A DNA stretch of 64,000 nt from CAZLMG01 sp964560765 (GCA_964560765.1 CAZLMG010000004.1:1-64000); one strand, 5' to 3'. Positions 30,952 to 41,637 are shown, counted from the stretch's first letter. The notes: generated from the sequence alone by a model not told the origin. Program-made: numbers and translations.

Positions 30952-33900
30952 TTATGGCTGATAGGCTAAATCCGACTGCAGCCACCGCTCGATTTCCGCT
31001 ACGCTCAGCTGCTTTCGTCGTGCGTAGTCTTCCACCTGATCGCGCTGTAACTTACCAACGCGGAAATACTGTGCCTCGGGGTGATGAAAGTACCAGCCCG
31101 AGACACTGCTGCCAGGATACATGGCAAAACTCTCCGTGAGTCGCACACCAATTCGCTCCACCGGCTGCAACAGGCGCCATAGCTCTGCTTTTTCCGTGTG
31201 ATCGGGGCAGGCGGGATACCCCGGAGCCGGTCGAATTCCCCGGTAACGCTCCTTAATGAGATCCTCGATGGTTAGCGACTCATCCAAGCCGTAACCGCAC
31301 CAGGCACGAACCTGCTTATGCATCCATTCCGCCATGGCCTCAGCCAATCGATCGCCCAAGGCCTTGAGCAAAATGGAGTTGTAGTCATCATGCCGTTTCG
31401 CAAAGTCAGCAGCACGCCGCTCTACCTCAGCACCAGAAGACACCACGAATGCACCTATCGAGTCCTTTCGCCCACTGCTGCGCGGAGCCACAAAATCGGA
31501 CAGACAGAAATACGGACTACCATCCGAGCGCTCGCGCTGCTGCCTGAGGAAGTGCAAGCGGCCGATCGTCTTCGCAGCATCATGCGGGTCATAGACCAGC
31601 ACATCATCGCCTTCGCTAACCGCTGGCCAAAAACCAACGACAGCCTTGGGCTGAATCCACTCTTCAGTTTCCATTTGGTCGAGCAAGCGCTGCGCGTCAG
31701 CAAACAATTCTCGTGCCTGCGGCCCATAAACATCGTTTTCGAGAATCTTCGGGTAGAAACCGCGCAGTTCCCAGGTCCAAAAGAATGGCGACCAATCGAT
31801 GTACGGGCGAATGTCGGCCAGCTTCACATGATCAAATGTGCGAACACCCATCCACTCGGGACCGGCAATGTTTGCCTGCGCCCAGTCTGTTTTAAAGCCG
31901 TTTGTCCGAGCCTCGGCCACGGTGACGTATCGAGCCTGTTCATTTTGCTCAGCAAAGCGCTTTCGAAGCTGTTCCTGGTCGGAAGATAAGTCACGAACGT
32001 AGGCGCTACGTTTGACCTTATCTTCTGACAGCAGTTCGCTGCAGACGCCAATCACAAGTGAGGCATCGGTCACATGCACGATGGGACCACTATATTCTGG
32101 CGCGATCTTGATGGCCGTGTGGGCTTTGCTCGTGGTCGCTCCCCCAATCAGCAGCGGGATCTTAAAGCCACTACGTTCCATTTCGCGGGCACAATGCGCC
32201 ATTTCGTCAAGAGAGGGCGTAATCAAACCACTCAAGCCGATTATGTCGACTTTTTTCTCTTTGGCCGTGCGTAAGATGGTATCGCAATTGACCATGACAC
32301 CCAAGTCGGTCACTGCGTAGTTGTTGCACGCCAAGACGACGCCAACGATGTTCTTGCCAATATCGTGTACATCGCCTTTGACCGTCGCCATCAGTACGTG
32401 GCCCTGGACGTTACTCGTGCCCGCCGCTGCTTTCTCCGCCGCCATGTACGGTTCCAGATAAGCCACTGACTGCTTCATGACCCGTGCGCTCTTGACCACC
32501 TGGGGCAAAAACATTTTGCCGGCACCAAAGAGCTCACCAACGATCTTCATGCCGTCCATCAACGGCCCTTCGATCACCAATAAAGGACGGCCGTGCTTCT
32601 GGCGCGCTTCTTCCGTATCTGGAATGATAAACTCGGTAATTCCCTTCACCAGCGCATGTTGCAGGCGCTCATCAACGGGTAGAGAACGCCACTGATCAAC
32701 TTCCTTGCCCTTTTCCTTATCCGTTCCCTTGACGACGTCAGCATGCGCTAACAGGCGTTCCGTTGCATCGGGGCGGCGATTCAGTAAAACGTCTTCCACC
32801 AGCTCCCGCAGTTGGGGTTCAATCTCCTCATAGACTTCCAACATGCCGGCATTGACAATGCCCATGTCCAATCCCGCTTGGATAGCATGATAAAGGAACG
32901 CCGAATGCATGGCTTCGCGCACCACATTGTTGCCGCGAAAGGCAAAGGAAATGTTACTGACGCCGCCGCTGGTCAGAGCACCAGGGCACTCGCGCTTGAT
33001 ATCGCGCAACGCTTCAATGAAATTCACGGCGTACGGTGCGTGCTCATCGATCCCGGTGGCCACCGTCAAAATGTTGGAATCGAAGATGATATCTTCCGGC
33101 GGCATCCCCGCCTTCTCCGTCAGCAATCTATAAGCTCGCTTGCAAATGGCGACCTTTTGCTCGCGCTCGGTGGCTTGCCCCTGTTCGTCAAATGCCATCA
33201 CCACGACGGCCGCTCCATAACGACGCGCAAGTTTTGCCTGCCGCAAAAACTCCTGCTCGCCCTCTTTCAAACTGATGGAGTTGACGATGGGCTTGCCCTG
33301 AACGCACTTCAAGCCCGCTTCCAGCACGGACCACTTGGACGAGTCAATCATGATTGGCACTCGGGCAATATCCGGCTCCGAAGCAATCAGGTGCAGGAAT
33401 CGGCTCATGCAGGCGACACTGTCGAGCAGCCCTTCGTCGAAGTTGATATCGATGATATTGGCACCGTTCTCGACCTGCTGGCGCGCCACCGTAAGCGCCC
33501 CGTCAAAATCCCCCTGCTTCACCAAATTTGAAAAGCGCGGCGAGCCCGTTACATTGGTGCGCTCGCCAACCATCATGAAAGGTGCTGGATTGGCTCCCCC
33601 GATATTGAGCGGCTCAAGACCAGAAAGCCTCGTCGCCGCGGGGATAGCGGGGATGACGCGAGGCTTAACCCCGTGCATGGCGCGAGCAATGGCTTTGATG
33701 TGGGCCGGAGTTGTGCCACAGCACCCCCCGACCATGTTCAGAAAACCGCTGGCGGCAAATTCATGAACCAATGCCGCCGTAATCTCGGGAGTCTCGTCGT
33801 AACCGGTGGGCGCCAACGGATTAGGCAAACCAGCATTTGGATAGCAGCTGATATAGACGTCCGCAATCTTTGATAGCTCTTCGATGTAGGGTCGCATTTC

Positions 33901-34662
33901 GCGCGCACCTAGAGCGCAATTGATGCCAACGCTCAAAGGTCGAGCGTGGCGGACAGCATTCCAAAACGCCTCAACGGTTTGGCCAGAAAGCGTCCGCCCC
34001 GAATTATCCGTAATAGTAACGGACAACATAATCGGCAAACGTTCGCCACGAGCCTCAAAAATATGTTCGGCGGCGAAAATGCATGCCTTAAGATTCAACG
34101 TGTCAAAGACCGTCTCCATCAGGAGCAAATCGCAACCACCATCGATCAAACCACGAATTTGCTCGTCGTAGGCCGCCACTAGTTCGTCAAAACTAACCGC
34201 GCGGAACGCGGGATTGTTAACATCGGGACTCATGGAAGCGGTGCGATTCGTCGGGCCAATGGCTCCGGCGACAAATCGCTGCTCGCCCGGATGCTGAGCC
34301 AGAAATTCATCACGAGCGGCGCAGGCAACTCGTGTGGCCACGACATTGAGTTCGTAGGCGATGCTCGAAAGATCGTAATCCGCCTGCGCAATGGACGTGC
34401 CACTGAATGTGTTGGTCTCGATGATATGCGAGCCGGCTTCCAAATATTGGCGGTGAATGGTCTCAATAATATCTGGTCGGCTAAACACCAATAGGTCGTT
34501 ATTGCCCTGCAAATCCTTATGGTGATTTGCAAAACGCGCACCGCGAAAATCTGACTCGCTCAAGCGATACTGTTGGATCATCGTGCCCATAGCACCGTCG
34601 ATGATTAAAATACGCTGGCGAAGCAATGGGATTATGGACTGAAACGTCTTGGCGTCTTTCAC
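30952..34662 (-). CDS. metH: cobalamin-dependent methionine synthase
   Basis: 1236 aa (E. coli 1227), all four modules. The homocysteine-binding barrel has GGCCGTTPAHI, which carries zinc-ligand Cys residues. The methyltetrahydrofolate barrel has MMVGERTNVTGS and DINFDEGLLDS. The B12 domain has GDVHDIGKNI (DxHxxG, axial His) and IGLSGLITPSLDEM. The C-terminal SAM reactivation domain has RPAPGYPACPDHTEK. It makes methionine from homocysteine and methyl-THF. Start: the GTG at 34662 has GGAAGG at six nt, whereas the ATG at 34689 has no ribosome site. No cobalamin or SAM riboswitch recognised upstream. Confidence 0.96.
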   Translation of the reverse strand: MKDAKTFQSIIPLLRQRILIIDGAMGTMIQQYRLSESDFRGARFANHHKDLQGNNDLLVFSRPDIIETIHRQYLEAGSHIIETNTFSGTSIAQADYDLSSIAYELNVVATRVACAARDEFLAQHPGEQRFVAGAIGPTNRTASMSPDVNNPAFRAVSFDELVAAYDEQIRGLIDGGCDLLLMETVFDTLNLKACIFAAEHIFEARGERLPIMLSVTITDNSGRTLSGQTVEAFWNAVRHARPLSVGINCALGAREMRPYIEELSKIADVYISCYPNAGLPNPLAPTGYDETPEITAALVHEFAASGFLNMVGGCCGTTPAHIKAIARAMHGVKPRVIPAIPAATRLSGLEPLNIGGANPAPFMMVGERTNVTGSPRFSNLVKQGDFDGALTVARQQVENGANIIDINFDEGLLDSVACMSRFLHLIASEPDIARVPIMIDSSKWSVLEAGLKCVQGKPIVNSISLKEGEQEFLRQAKLARRYGAAVVVMAFDEQGQATEREQKVAICKRAYRLLTEKAGMPPEDIIFDSNILTVATGIDEHAPYAVNFIEALRDIKRECPGALTSGGVSNISFAFRGNNVVREAMHSAFLYHAIQAGLDMGIVNAGMLEVYEEIEPQLRELVEDVLLNRRPDATERLLAHADVVKGTDKEKGKEVDQWRSLPVDERLQHALVKGITEFIIPDTEEARQKHGRPLLVIEGPLMDGMKIVGELFGAGKMFLPQVVKSARVMKQSVAYLEPYMAAEKAAAGTSNVQGHVLMATVKGDVHDIGKNIVGVVLACNNYAVTDLGVMVNCDTILRTAKEKKVDIIGLSGLITPSLDEMAHCAREMERSGFKIPLLIGGATTSKAHTAIKIAPEYSGPIVHVTDASLVIGVCSELLSEDKVKRSAYVRDLSSDQEQLRKRFAEQNEQARYVTVAEARTNGFKTDWAQANIAGPEWMGVRTFDHVKLADIRPYIDWSPFFWTWELRGFYPKILENDVYGPQARELFADAQRLLDQMETEEWIQPKAVVGFWPAVSEGDDVLVYDPHDAAKTIGRLHFLRQQRERSDGSPYFCLSDFVAPRSSGRKDSIGAFVVSSGAEVERRAADFAKRHDDYNSILLKALGDRLAEAMAEWMHKQVRAWCGYGLDESLTIEDLIKERYRGIRPAPGYPACPDHTEKAELWRLLQPVERIGVRLTESFAMYPGSSVSGWYFHHPEAQYFRVGKLQRDQVEDYARRKQLSVAEIERWLQSDLAYQP

Positions 34663-34949
34663 TCGGAGCCTTCCGCGTCGGCCTTTCATGACCGTGGAGA
34701 TTAAAACGGCACCATAACATAGCGAAAATTGGCTTGTAAGCGCAAGATACTGAAATGTTAAAGCGAATTGCGCCGAGGGGCCGAACCAGGCATGAACTCA
34801 GAATAATTTGAATTGCCAAGACGCCCTAATTTTCTGAATAATCCCGATAAAGTAGAACTAGCTATCGGCGCCTGCTGGATCCTGAAAAGCGCGCCGTCCG
34901 TTCCGATAGCTCGATGTTGACAAATTGCGGCGTTTTTACCGAGCTAACG

Positions 34950-37565
34950 ATGCAAAACCCTTATGAAGCTGACAATCACGCGCTGCGCAAACGGTATTCG
35001 GGTGCCCTGGCCGAAATCGAGCGTCTGCAATTCATCATGGCAGGATCCGGTCTAGGATCGTGGGACTGGTACCTAAATACAAATGAGGTTTCTTTCGATC
35101 GCGCCTGGTGCTCGATGCTGGGCCTGGACTTTGAAACCACGCCGCAAAACCTGGACACTTGGTCATCGCGCGTTCACCCGGACGATCTCGCCCGCGCTTA
35201 CCACAACGTCCAGCAACACTTAGCCGGCAAGACACCCGTTTATGAAAATATTCACCGCATGCGGCACGCCAATGGCACCTGGATCTCGATTCTAGACCGG
35301 GGCCGGATCAGTCAATTCGATGCCAATGGCAAGCCGCTTCGCATTACTAGCGTGCACCTGGACATCACTGAGTACAAAGCCGCCGAGGAGATTTCTGAGA
35401 ACATCCAGCGCATGGCGAGCATCGGTGGTTGGGACCTGGATGTAGCAACAAATGTCTCACGCTGGTCTGATGAAACCTATCGCATTCACGGTGTCCCCAT
35501 CGGCACGCCCATGAACAAGTTCGCGGGAATTAACTTTTATGCACCGCATGAGAGAGAGCGAATCACTAGGTGCGTCGAACGCTGCATGGCTGGAACGCCA
35601 TACCGCGAGACCTTTGAATTCATCGATGCCCAGGGAAACCACAAGTGGGTGGAAGCCATGGGCCAACCCATTCGCGATGCGGACGGCAAAATTCGGCGAC
35701 TCTCTGGTACGTTTCAAGACGTCACCGAAAAAGTTGAAATGCAGTTGCAACGCGAAAATATCGCCAAAGAATTGCGCCAATTTTTCGATGTCACACTGGA
35801 ACTTCTTTGCATCGCCGACCTCAACGGATGGTTCCGGAAGTTGAATCCCGCATGGACTAGCACCCTTGGCTACAGCGAAGAGGAGTTAAAGAGTCAGCCT
35901 TTTGCGACATTCGTCATGCCGGAAGATATCCCGTCTACGCTGGAAGCCATGAAGCGACTAGAGCATGGCGATGCCGTTGTTGGCTTTGAGAATCGCTTTC
36001 GAGCCAAGGATGGCACATACAAGGTACTGAGCTGGTCCAGCACAGTTGATCGAAAGTTGGGACTCATATTTGCTGCAGCCCGCGATGTGACGGAGGTCCG
36101 GAAAAGAGAAGGAGAACTACGTCAAACCCTGGATGCAATCAACCGCAGCGCTATCGTCACCGTCACCGATCGTGATGGCAAGATTCTGCAAGCAAATGAC
36201 AACTTTTGCGCCATCAGTGGCTTTTCGCGCGAAGAGCTTTTGGGGCAAGACCACCGAATGGTCAGCAGTGGAGTTCACCCACCAGCATTCTTTGCTAATC
36301 TTTGGGAGACAGTACTGGCAGGTAAAGTCTGGACAGGGGAAGTCGAAAATCGCTGCCGATCAGGTAGTCGTTACGTTGTCCAGACCGTGATCACCCCGTT
36401 AACCGGAATTGATGGTAACGTGGAACGGATGCTGGCCATTCGTTTCGATATTACGGCCCGTAAAGAGCTGGAGCGTCTTTTAAACGATGCACAGAGGGTT
36501 GCAAAGATCGGTAGTTGGTCTTTTGAAGTCGCCTCACAGAGGATTTGGTGGTCTCCGCAGATGTTCGAAATGTTTGCAGCTGATCCTGAAAAGGGTCCGC
36601 CCTTGTTCCAGGAGCATTTGGCCAGCATTCATCCCGACGATCAACTGATGTGGAAAGAAACTGTCCATCGCGCACTTAAGTCAGGATCGCCATACAAAAT
36701 CCGCTTTCGCAGTATCTATCCTGATGGCAACTGCAAGTGGGTCGATGCCTACGGCGAAGCCAGACTGGATCGGCAAGGGGCCGTCATCGAATTGAACGGT
36801 ACTTGCCAGGACGTTACGGACGCCGTCATCGCAGAGGAGACGATTCGACTGGAGCGAGCCAAAGCCCTGCAGAATGCCAAACTGGCCTCACTGGGAGAGA
36901 TGTCGGCTGGCATTGCCCATGAAATCAATAATCCCTTGGCGATCATTGCCGGAACCGCACACTCGCTGAAGAAGTTCGTTTCAGATCCCGTTAAATTCTC
37001 TGCCAGAGTCGATACCATCGAGCGCGCCACCGGCCGTATCGCCAAGATAGTCAGTGGACTGAGAAAGTTTTCGCGAACCGCCGGCGTCAAAGAAATGAAA
37101 GCGCACGTACTGCTGGATATCGTTCGCGAAGCCTTAGTTCTTGCCGAACCCAAGTCTCGGCGCCACTCAGTTCCCGTCGAGCTCACCGGCCAATCCGAAA
37201 CCCAAATCTTTTGTGACGAAATTGAGATCGAACAAGTCCTGGTCAATCTCATCAATAACGCCATAGACGCTGTTGCCGACACAAAGGAGAAATGGGTACG
37301 GCTTGAAATTCTAGACCACGAGGACAACGTTATCTGTCGCGTGCGGGACTCTGGCCCTGGCATTCCGCCGCAAGTGCGAGAAAAGATGTTTCAACCCTTT
37401 TTCACCACAAAGCCTGTGGGCGAGGGCACCGGCTTAGGGCTCGCTATTGCTAAGGGGATCTTACAGGAGCACCAGGCTTCGATTGAATGCCTGACGCTCG
37501 ATGCGCACACCTGTTTTGAAATTCGCTTCAAGAGGGCGGGCGGAGTGCAAAACGATGCCACTTAA
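34950..37565 (+). CDS. cytoplasmic sensor histidine kinase with five PAS domains
   Basis: 871 aa from ATG 34950; an ATG at 34914 adds 12 residues, and neither has a strong ribosome site. No membrane segment. Five PAS units follow one another at roughly 90-115 residue spacing (cores GSGLGSWDW, ASIGGWDLD, FDVTLELLCIADLNGW, AIVTVTDRDGKILQAND, AKIGSWSFE). Then come HisKA with AGIAHEINNPLAII (phospho-His) and an HATPase domain with NLINNAIDAV, DSGPGIPP and TGLGLAI. It autophosphorylates in response to cytoplasmic or redox/ligand cues. Partner: the receiver gene overlapping its end by 11 nt. Confidence 0.92.
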   Translation: MQNPYEADNHALRKRYSGALAEIERLQFIMAGSGLGSWDWYLNTNEVSFDRAWCSMLGLDFETTPQNLDTWSSRVHPDDLARAYHNVQQHLAGKTPVYENIHRMRHANGTWISILDRGRISQFDANGKPLRITSVHLDITEYKAAEEISENIQRMASIGGWDLDVATNVSRWSDETYRIHGVPIGTPMNKFAGINFYAPHERERITRCVERCMAGTPYRETFEFIDAQGNHKWVEAMGQPIRDADGKIRRLSGTFQDVTEKVEMQLQRENIAKELRQFFDVTLELLCIADLNGWFRKLNPAWTSTLGYSEEELKSQPFATFVMPEDIPSTLEAMKRLEHGDAVVGFENRFRAKDGTYKVLSWSSTVDRKLGLIFAAARDVTEVRKREGELRQTLDAINRSAIVTVTDRDGKILQANDNFCAISGFSREELLGQDHRMVSSGVHPPAFFANLWETVLAGKVWTGEVENRCRSGSRYVVQTVITPLTGIDGNVERMLAIRFDITARKELERLLNDAQRVAKIGSWSFEVASQRIWWSPQMFEMFAADPEKGPPLFQEHLASIHPDDQLMWKETVHRALKSGSPYKIRFRSIYPDGNCKWVDAYGEARLDRQGAVIELNGTCQDVTDAVIAEETIRLERAKALQNAKLASLGEMSAGIAHEINNPLAIIAGTAHSLKKFVSDPVKFSARVDTIERATGRIAKIVSGLRKFSRTAGVKEMKAHVLLDIVREALVLAEPKSRRHSVPVELTGQSETQIFCDEIEIEQVLVNLINNAIDAVADTKEKWVRLEILDHEDNVICRVRDSGPGIPPQVREKMFQPFFTTKPVGEGTGLGLAIAKGILQEHQASIECLTLDAHTCFEIRFKRAGGVQNDAT

Positions 37566-37911
37566 GATCGCCTATCTCGACGATGAGCCAGAACTTTGCG
37601 AGACTTTTGTCGACAATTTTGCAAATGACTGCGTCGAGATTCGAACGTTTACCGACCCCGAGAGCTTTCTCGCAAGTCTAGTCACCTACCAGCCCGACAT
37701 GGTGTTTTTAGATTATCGCCTGCCCAATTGTAACGGCGATCTGATCGCCAGCAGGATTCGAGGTGAAATCCCGAAGATATTAATTACCGGCGATTTTACC
37801 GTAACACCGCAAACAAAATTTCACCGCATCTTGCAAAAGCCCTACAACTTTGCGGAAGTCGAAGCCTTGATTCAAAAGCAAATCGAGGAGCAAATCAAAA
37901 ATTTAACCTAA
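37555..37911 (+). CDS. single-domain response regulator (receiver only)
   Basis: 118 aa CheY-like receiver. The acidic pocket is YLDDEPE, the phospho-Asp is in MVFLDYRLPN, ITGD marks the Thr position, and the Lys switch is LQKPYN. No output domain. It begins 11 nt before the kinase stop (GGAG upstream), so the two are co-translated. Likely a phospho-relay intermediate or a protein-protein output. Its stop overlaps the convergent selO stop by 4 nt. Confidence 0.92.
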   Translation: MPLKIAYLDDEPELCETFVDNFANDCVEIRTFTDPESFLASLVTYQPDMVFLDYRLPNCNGDLIASRIRGEIPKILITGDFTVTPQTKFHRILQKPYNFAEVEALIQKQIEEQIKNLT

Positions 37912-39380
37912 GTTCCACAGAACGTCTCTTCCACCCGCTCTTCGACTTTTGGCGGGAGCTGATAGGCCGCTAACTCTGGTTGATCGTCGAACGGATTCTG
38001 CAATACGGTTTGCAACCGTTCCATTTCGGTGAAGTCGCGATCTAGGATCGCACGATCAATGGCCCGCTGAACCAAGTGATTGCGCGGAATAAATGCCGGG
38101 CATGCCAAGCGCATGGTGGCCAAACGATTTGCCATCGGGGTCCCTTCCACTTGCGTGCGCGCGTGCCAAAGTTGAAGCCATTCCACCATAGGTTGGGATT
38201 GCGGCAAGTTGGTGGCACCCGCCAACTCCTGATGCCGGCCACGCGTTAAATCGTAAAGGTCACGAAAACCAAGTGTGAAGTCGGTCTTCGCATGTTGAAA
38301 GATATCTAACAAATCGCTAACCAAGCGCTCATCTCCCTCGTTGGCACTTGCCAAGCCTAACTTCTGGCGCATACGTTGCAGCCAATACAGCTGATACTTT
38401 GCCGCAAAATCCCCGACAATGGCATTCGCCGACTCAATGGCGGCTTTGGGCTCGTCCGCCAATAACCCCAATAAGCACTCGGCCAGCCGTCCCATATTCC
38501 ATTGGGCAATGCCAGGCTGGTTTTGGTAAGCATAGCGTCCCTGGTGGTCGATGGAGCTAAAGACCGTTTCCGAATGATATTCATCCATGAATGCGCATGG
38601 ACCGTAATCAATCGTCTCCCCGGAAACAGCCGCATTATCCGTATTCATCACCCCATGAATGAAGCCAACGGACTGCCAATGCGCAACCAGTTTGGCCTGC
38701 GCCTCAACCACCATCGCTAACAAAGCCTGGTAAGGCATCGCCGCGGACGCCGCTTGGGGGTAATGCCGTTGGATGACATAGTCTGCCAATATGCGAACGG
38801 CGTCATGGTCTCGCCGCGCGGCAAAGTACTCAAACGTTCCGACACGGATGTGACTACTTGCGACCCTCGTCAAAATCGCACCCGGAAGCGCGACTTCTCG
38901 ATAGACCTGCTCGCCTGTCGCTACAGCAGCCAGCGCCCGTGTGGTCGGTACCCCCAATACGTGCATCGCTTCGCTAACGACATACTCGCGGATGACAGGT
39001 CCAATGGCTGCCCGTCCATCCCCACGCCGAGAAAATGCCGTGAGACCCGCGCCCTTCAGTTGAATATCACGACGCTTGCCCTGGCGATCGACCACCTCGC
39101 CTAACAAAATGGCCCGACCATCGCCCAACTGGGGCACGAAGTGGCCAAATTGGTGTCCTGCATAGGCCATGGCAAGCGGCACTGCCCCGATCGGAACCTG
39201 CTGGCCACCAAACACCATCGCGAGCTCCTGCGGGGAGGCGCCTTCAAGTTCGAGGCCGAGTTCATGCGCCAGCGCTTCGTTGAAGGCTAGCAGGCGGGCT
39301 TGGCGTACAGATGCAGGCTGAGCCGGTTCAAAGAATCGGCTCGGCAGTCGTGCGTAGGTATTGTCAAAAGGAATGCGCAT
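37908..39380 (-). CDS. selO: protein adenylyltransferase SelO (YdiU)
   Basis: 490 aa. SelO is a pseudokinase-fold enzyme that transfers AMP from ATP to Ser/Thr/Tyr of target proteins and is linked to redox stress. Motifs: AMAYAGHQFGHFVPQLGDGR, QLKGAGLTAFSRRGDGRA, and HGVMNTDN followed by IDYGPCAFMDEY (active-site Asp-Asn and Asp 10 residues apart). The C-terminus ends FCGT, keeping the redox Cys near the end that replaces selenocysteine in bacteria. Start ATG 39380 is preferred; a GTG three codons earlier is possible. It follows the phospholipase D gene closely, so it is cotranscribed with an exported enzyme. Confidence 0.95.
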   Translation of the reverse strand: MRIPFDNTYARLPSRFFEPAQPASVRQARLLAFNEALAHELGLELEGASPQELAMVFGGQQVPIGAVPLAMAYAGHQFGHFVPQLGDGRAILLGEVVDRQGKRRDIQLKGAGLTAFSRRGDGRAAIGPVIREYVVSEAMHVLGVPTTRALAAVATGEQVYREVALPGAILTRVASSHIRVGTFEYFAARRDHDAVRILADYVIQRHYPQAASAAMPYQALLAMVVEAQAKLVAHWQSVGFIHGVMNTDNAAVSGETIDYGPCAFMDEYHSETVFSSIDHQGRYAYQNQPGIAQWNMGRLAECLLGLLADEPKAAIESANAIVGDFAAKYQLYWLQRMRQKLGLASANEGDERLVSDLLDIFQHAKTDFTLGFRDLYDLTRGRHQELAGATNLPQSQPMVEWLQLWHARTQVEGTPMANRLATMRLACPAFIPRNHLVQRAIDRAILDRDFTEMERLQTVLQNPFDDQPELAAYQLPPKVEERVEETFCGT

Positions 39381-39391
39381 GCCACCCACAA

Positions 39392-41635
39392 TCAGTGTTG
39401 GCGCGCATCATAGAGGAGAGAAACCAAGTTGCGCAAGAGGCCAATAAATTGCTGCGGTTGCATGGCTTTGCCATCAAACCCCTTGAGGTTGTGCGGCACG
39501 GTGAAGTCAAATCCACGAAATTCTTCTGATTCTGAGTCATTCCAGTGGCCCAAGAGAATTCGGTCGTGAACTTTTGCGATCTCCGCATCCCATACATCGA
39601 CTTGTTGTTCGCGAAAGGACCCATACATGGTGGTTTGATCCTTGTTCGCCGAACCAGAGATTACCGACTGGCCATCTGCAGAAATGGTCTTCATATGGTA
39701 CTCGGAATGAATCTTTGAACCATGCATGATCTTCTTCCAACGAATCTGCGCACCGGCGCTCGCCAAAACATCTAAGTAAAGGAGATTGGGAAGTCCCCTT
39801 GGATTGGAACGGTGCATGGGTTCAAGCAGGATGCGGAGATCGAGGCTAGGTCGCGCCCTCTTGGCGCGCAGAAGGGCGATAACCACGTTTCGATCAAAGA
39901 GGTACTGATCTTTGATGTAAATGTTCTTTTTGGCATGCGCGATGAGCTGAATGACCTGATCGACACAATTTGTTCGTGTTGAATCCACATTGTTCATTCC
40001 CGTGCGCAGAATGGAGCGGCCGGCTGTTGCCACGGCAACGCCACGGCGCGCGGTGGGAGTGCCGGATGCATCGCGTTCAAGCAAGTCAAACGGCAAGAGA
40101 ATATTTGCGATCATCTGCGCTCGCGATTGACCTTCTTGGTAACGCGCCGCTGACCAGCCCCGCTGGGCAAAGGATTTAATAGCTGCATCGGACATTTCGT
40201 GACGCAGGGCGTAGACCATGTCCCAATAATAGTCGTCCAGCACAATCGCCGCACCAGGCCCCACAATCTTCACCACTTCGTCATAGACGACACCGCCCGA
40301 AGCGTCGGTGATGTTCTTCGACCCCACAAAGGCAACCGGTTGCTGCCCCTTGCCATCAATCACAAATACCTTGCTGTGATCCGACTGGGCGCGCCCATAC
40401 AAAGACAAGTGAGCCTGCAACCCACTCTTTTCGAGAAATTCGTCAGTAATCACCGGTGCCAAAAACGGTGGCAAACCAGATGTGTGAGCCTTGATGTGCG
40501 CTGCTGACACAAGCATCTTCTGCGGATTCCGCTCCGCATAGGCCAGCAGAAAGTTAAAAACCGGTAGCATCTCCGGCGCATGACCAAAGTGGTTAAAGTT
40601 ATCGCGCAGTATGAAGACCTTGACGCCACGCTCGGCCAACACCACTAAATGCTTGGCAAGGCTTACCCCCATGCTGGAGCCAAGAAAGAAAATATCGACA
40701 AAGACTGCATCTTTAGCCTGATCGAGCGCGGCGCGAATGGCCGGAAAGATTGCGCCCGGCTTATTGACCGACCAGCTCGGATGGCTATCAATGTCGAGGA
40801 AGCCCTCAGCTTGGGAAAATGTTGCCAGGGGATCTCGGCGGCGCATGGCCTCGAGCGAACCAGCCCCCGTGAGCGGATAGTGTTGCCGCATCTGCCCGTG
40901 CCGCTCCTCCAGCCAGTCGCGGTACTGTTCCGATGTGTCATTCCAATAGAGATACTCCACCGCATTGCCACCTACCCACCCGGTGGGGGATACAGCGTGA
41001 CCGGGGTGCGCGTTAAACTCCTTAGCTACATTCACTGCAAAAAATGGAACGTTTCCGATCTTGGGGAACTCGCGATGAAAACAGCTACCAACCTGGGAAA
41101 ATGGCGAATAGGGAAGGCTGCCATCCGCAGCCCAGTTGGTTTGCATAGCGGGCGCAAAGCAAGTCGCAAACTGGCCACGATAATCCTTGGCAAAGGGAGC
41201 CGCCCAAGCCGCTGCCCGCTGCCGATCGGACACCGAGTAGCGCGGGTCTTCGGCGATCTCGCGCAAGGCCGCAGCCATCTCTAGCACGTAGCGATCGACA
41301 AACTTCTGATAGTCAGCGCGCTTACGCTTGTCGTCTTGCCGCAAGAAGTAGCACAGGGGGCCAACTATCTTTTCCGAGCGAAAGAATGCCCGCATATGAA
41401 ACTGACAATCGACAATATAAGCTTCGTTCTTATAATGATTCAACCAGCTCGCAAGCCGACTCTGGACTTGTTCGTCGTAAAGGTACGGCCGAACAGCTTC
41501 GGTCGCTAGAAATAGGTTATTGCTCTGCTGCAGCTTGTCCGTTAGATCCACATCCTGAGCTTGGATCGCGGCTGCCAGGAAAAACTGCAACGATCCTGCT
41601 ATCAGCACGAGGTTAAGAATACTCTTCTTGCTCAT
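39392..41635 (-). CDS. exported phospholipase D-family protein
   Basis: 747 aa with signal peptide (ILNLVLIAGSLQFFLAAAIQAQ). Two HKD motifs: HSKVFVID in the middle and HMKTISAD near the C-terminus, each HxKxxxxD, followed by FVGSKN and ISGSANKD. This is the complete two-lobe PLD active site, which cleaves phosphodiesters via a phospho-His intermediate. The N-terminal 230 residues are not PLD-like. It is probably periplasmic or secreted; substrate unknown (phospholipid or nuclease). It sits between a lipoprotein gene and selO, with almost no spacing, in one operon. Confidence 0.88.
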   Translation of the reverse strand: MSKKSILNLVLIAGSLQFFLAAAIQAQDVDLTDKLQQSNNLFLATEAVRPYLYDEQVQSRLASWLNHYKNEAYIVDCQFHMRAFFRSEKIVGPLCYFLRQDDKRKRADYQKFVDRYVLEMAAALREIAEDPRYSVSDRQRAAAWAAPFAKDYRGQFATCFAPAMQTNWAADGSLPYSPFSQVGSCFHREFPKIGNVPFFAVNVAKEFNAHPGHAVSPTGWVGGNAVEYLYWNDTSEQYRDWLEERHGQMRQHYPLTGAGSLEAMRRRDPLATFSQAEGFLDIDSHPSWSVNKPGAIFPAIRAALDQAKDAVFVDIFFLGSSMGVSLAKHLVVLAERGVKVFILRDNFNHFGHAPEMLPVFNFLLAYAERNPQKMLVSAAHIKAHTSGLPPFLAPVITDEFLEKSGLQAHLSLYGRAQSDHSKVFVIDGKGQQPVAFVGSKNITDASGGVVYDEVVKIVGPGAAIVLDDYYWDMVYALRHEMSDAAIKSFAQRGWSAARYQEGQSRAQMIANILLPFDLLERDASGTPTARRGVAVATAGRSILRTGMNNVDSTRTNCVDQVIQLIAHAKKNIYIKDQYLFDRNVVIALLRAKRARPSLDLRILLEPMHRSNPRGLPNLLYLDVLASAGAQIRWKKIMHGSKIHSEYHMKTISADGQSVISGSANKDQTTMYGSFREQQVDVWDAEIAKVHDRILLGHWNDSESEEFRGFDFTVPHNLKGFDGKAMQPQQFIGLLRNLVSLLYDARQH

Positions 41636-41637
41636 GG

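Noticed and set aside
34690..34913. Cobalamin or SAM/SAH riboswitch upstream of metH
   Set aside because: No conserved B12-box or SAM-box sequence could be recognised in the leader. A covariance-model search would settle it.
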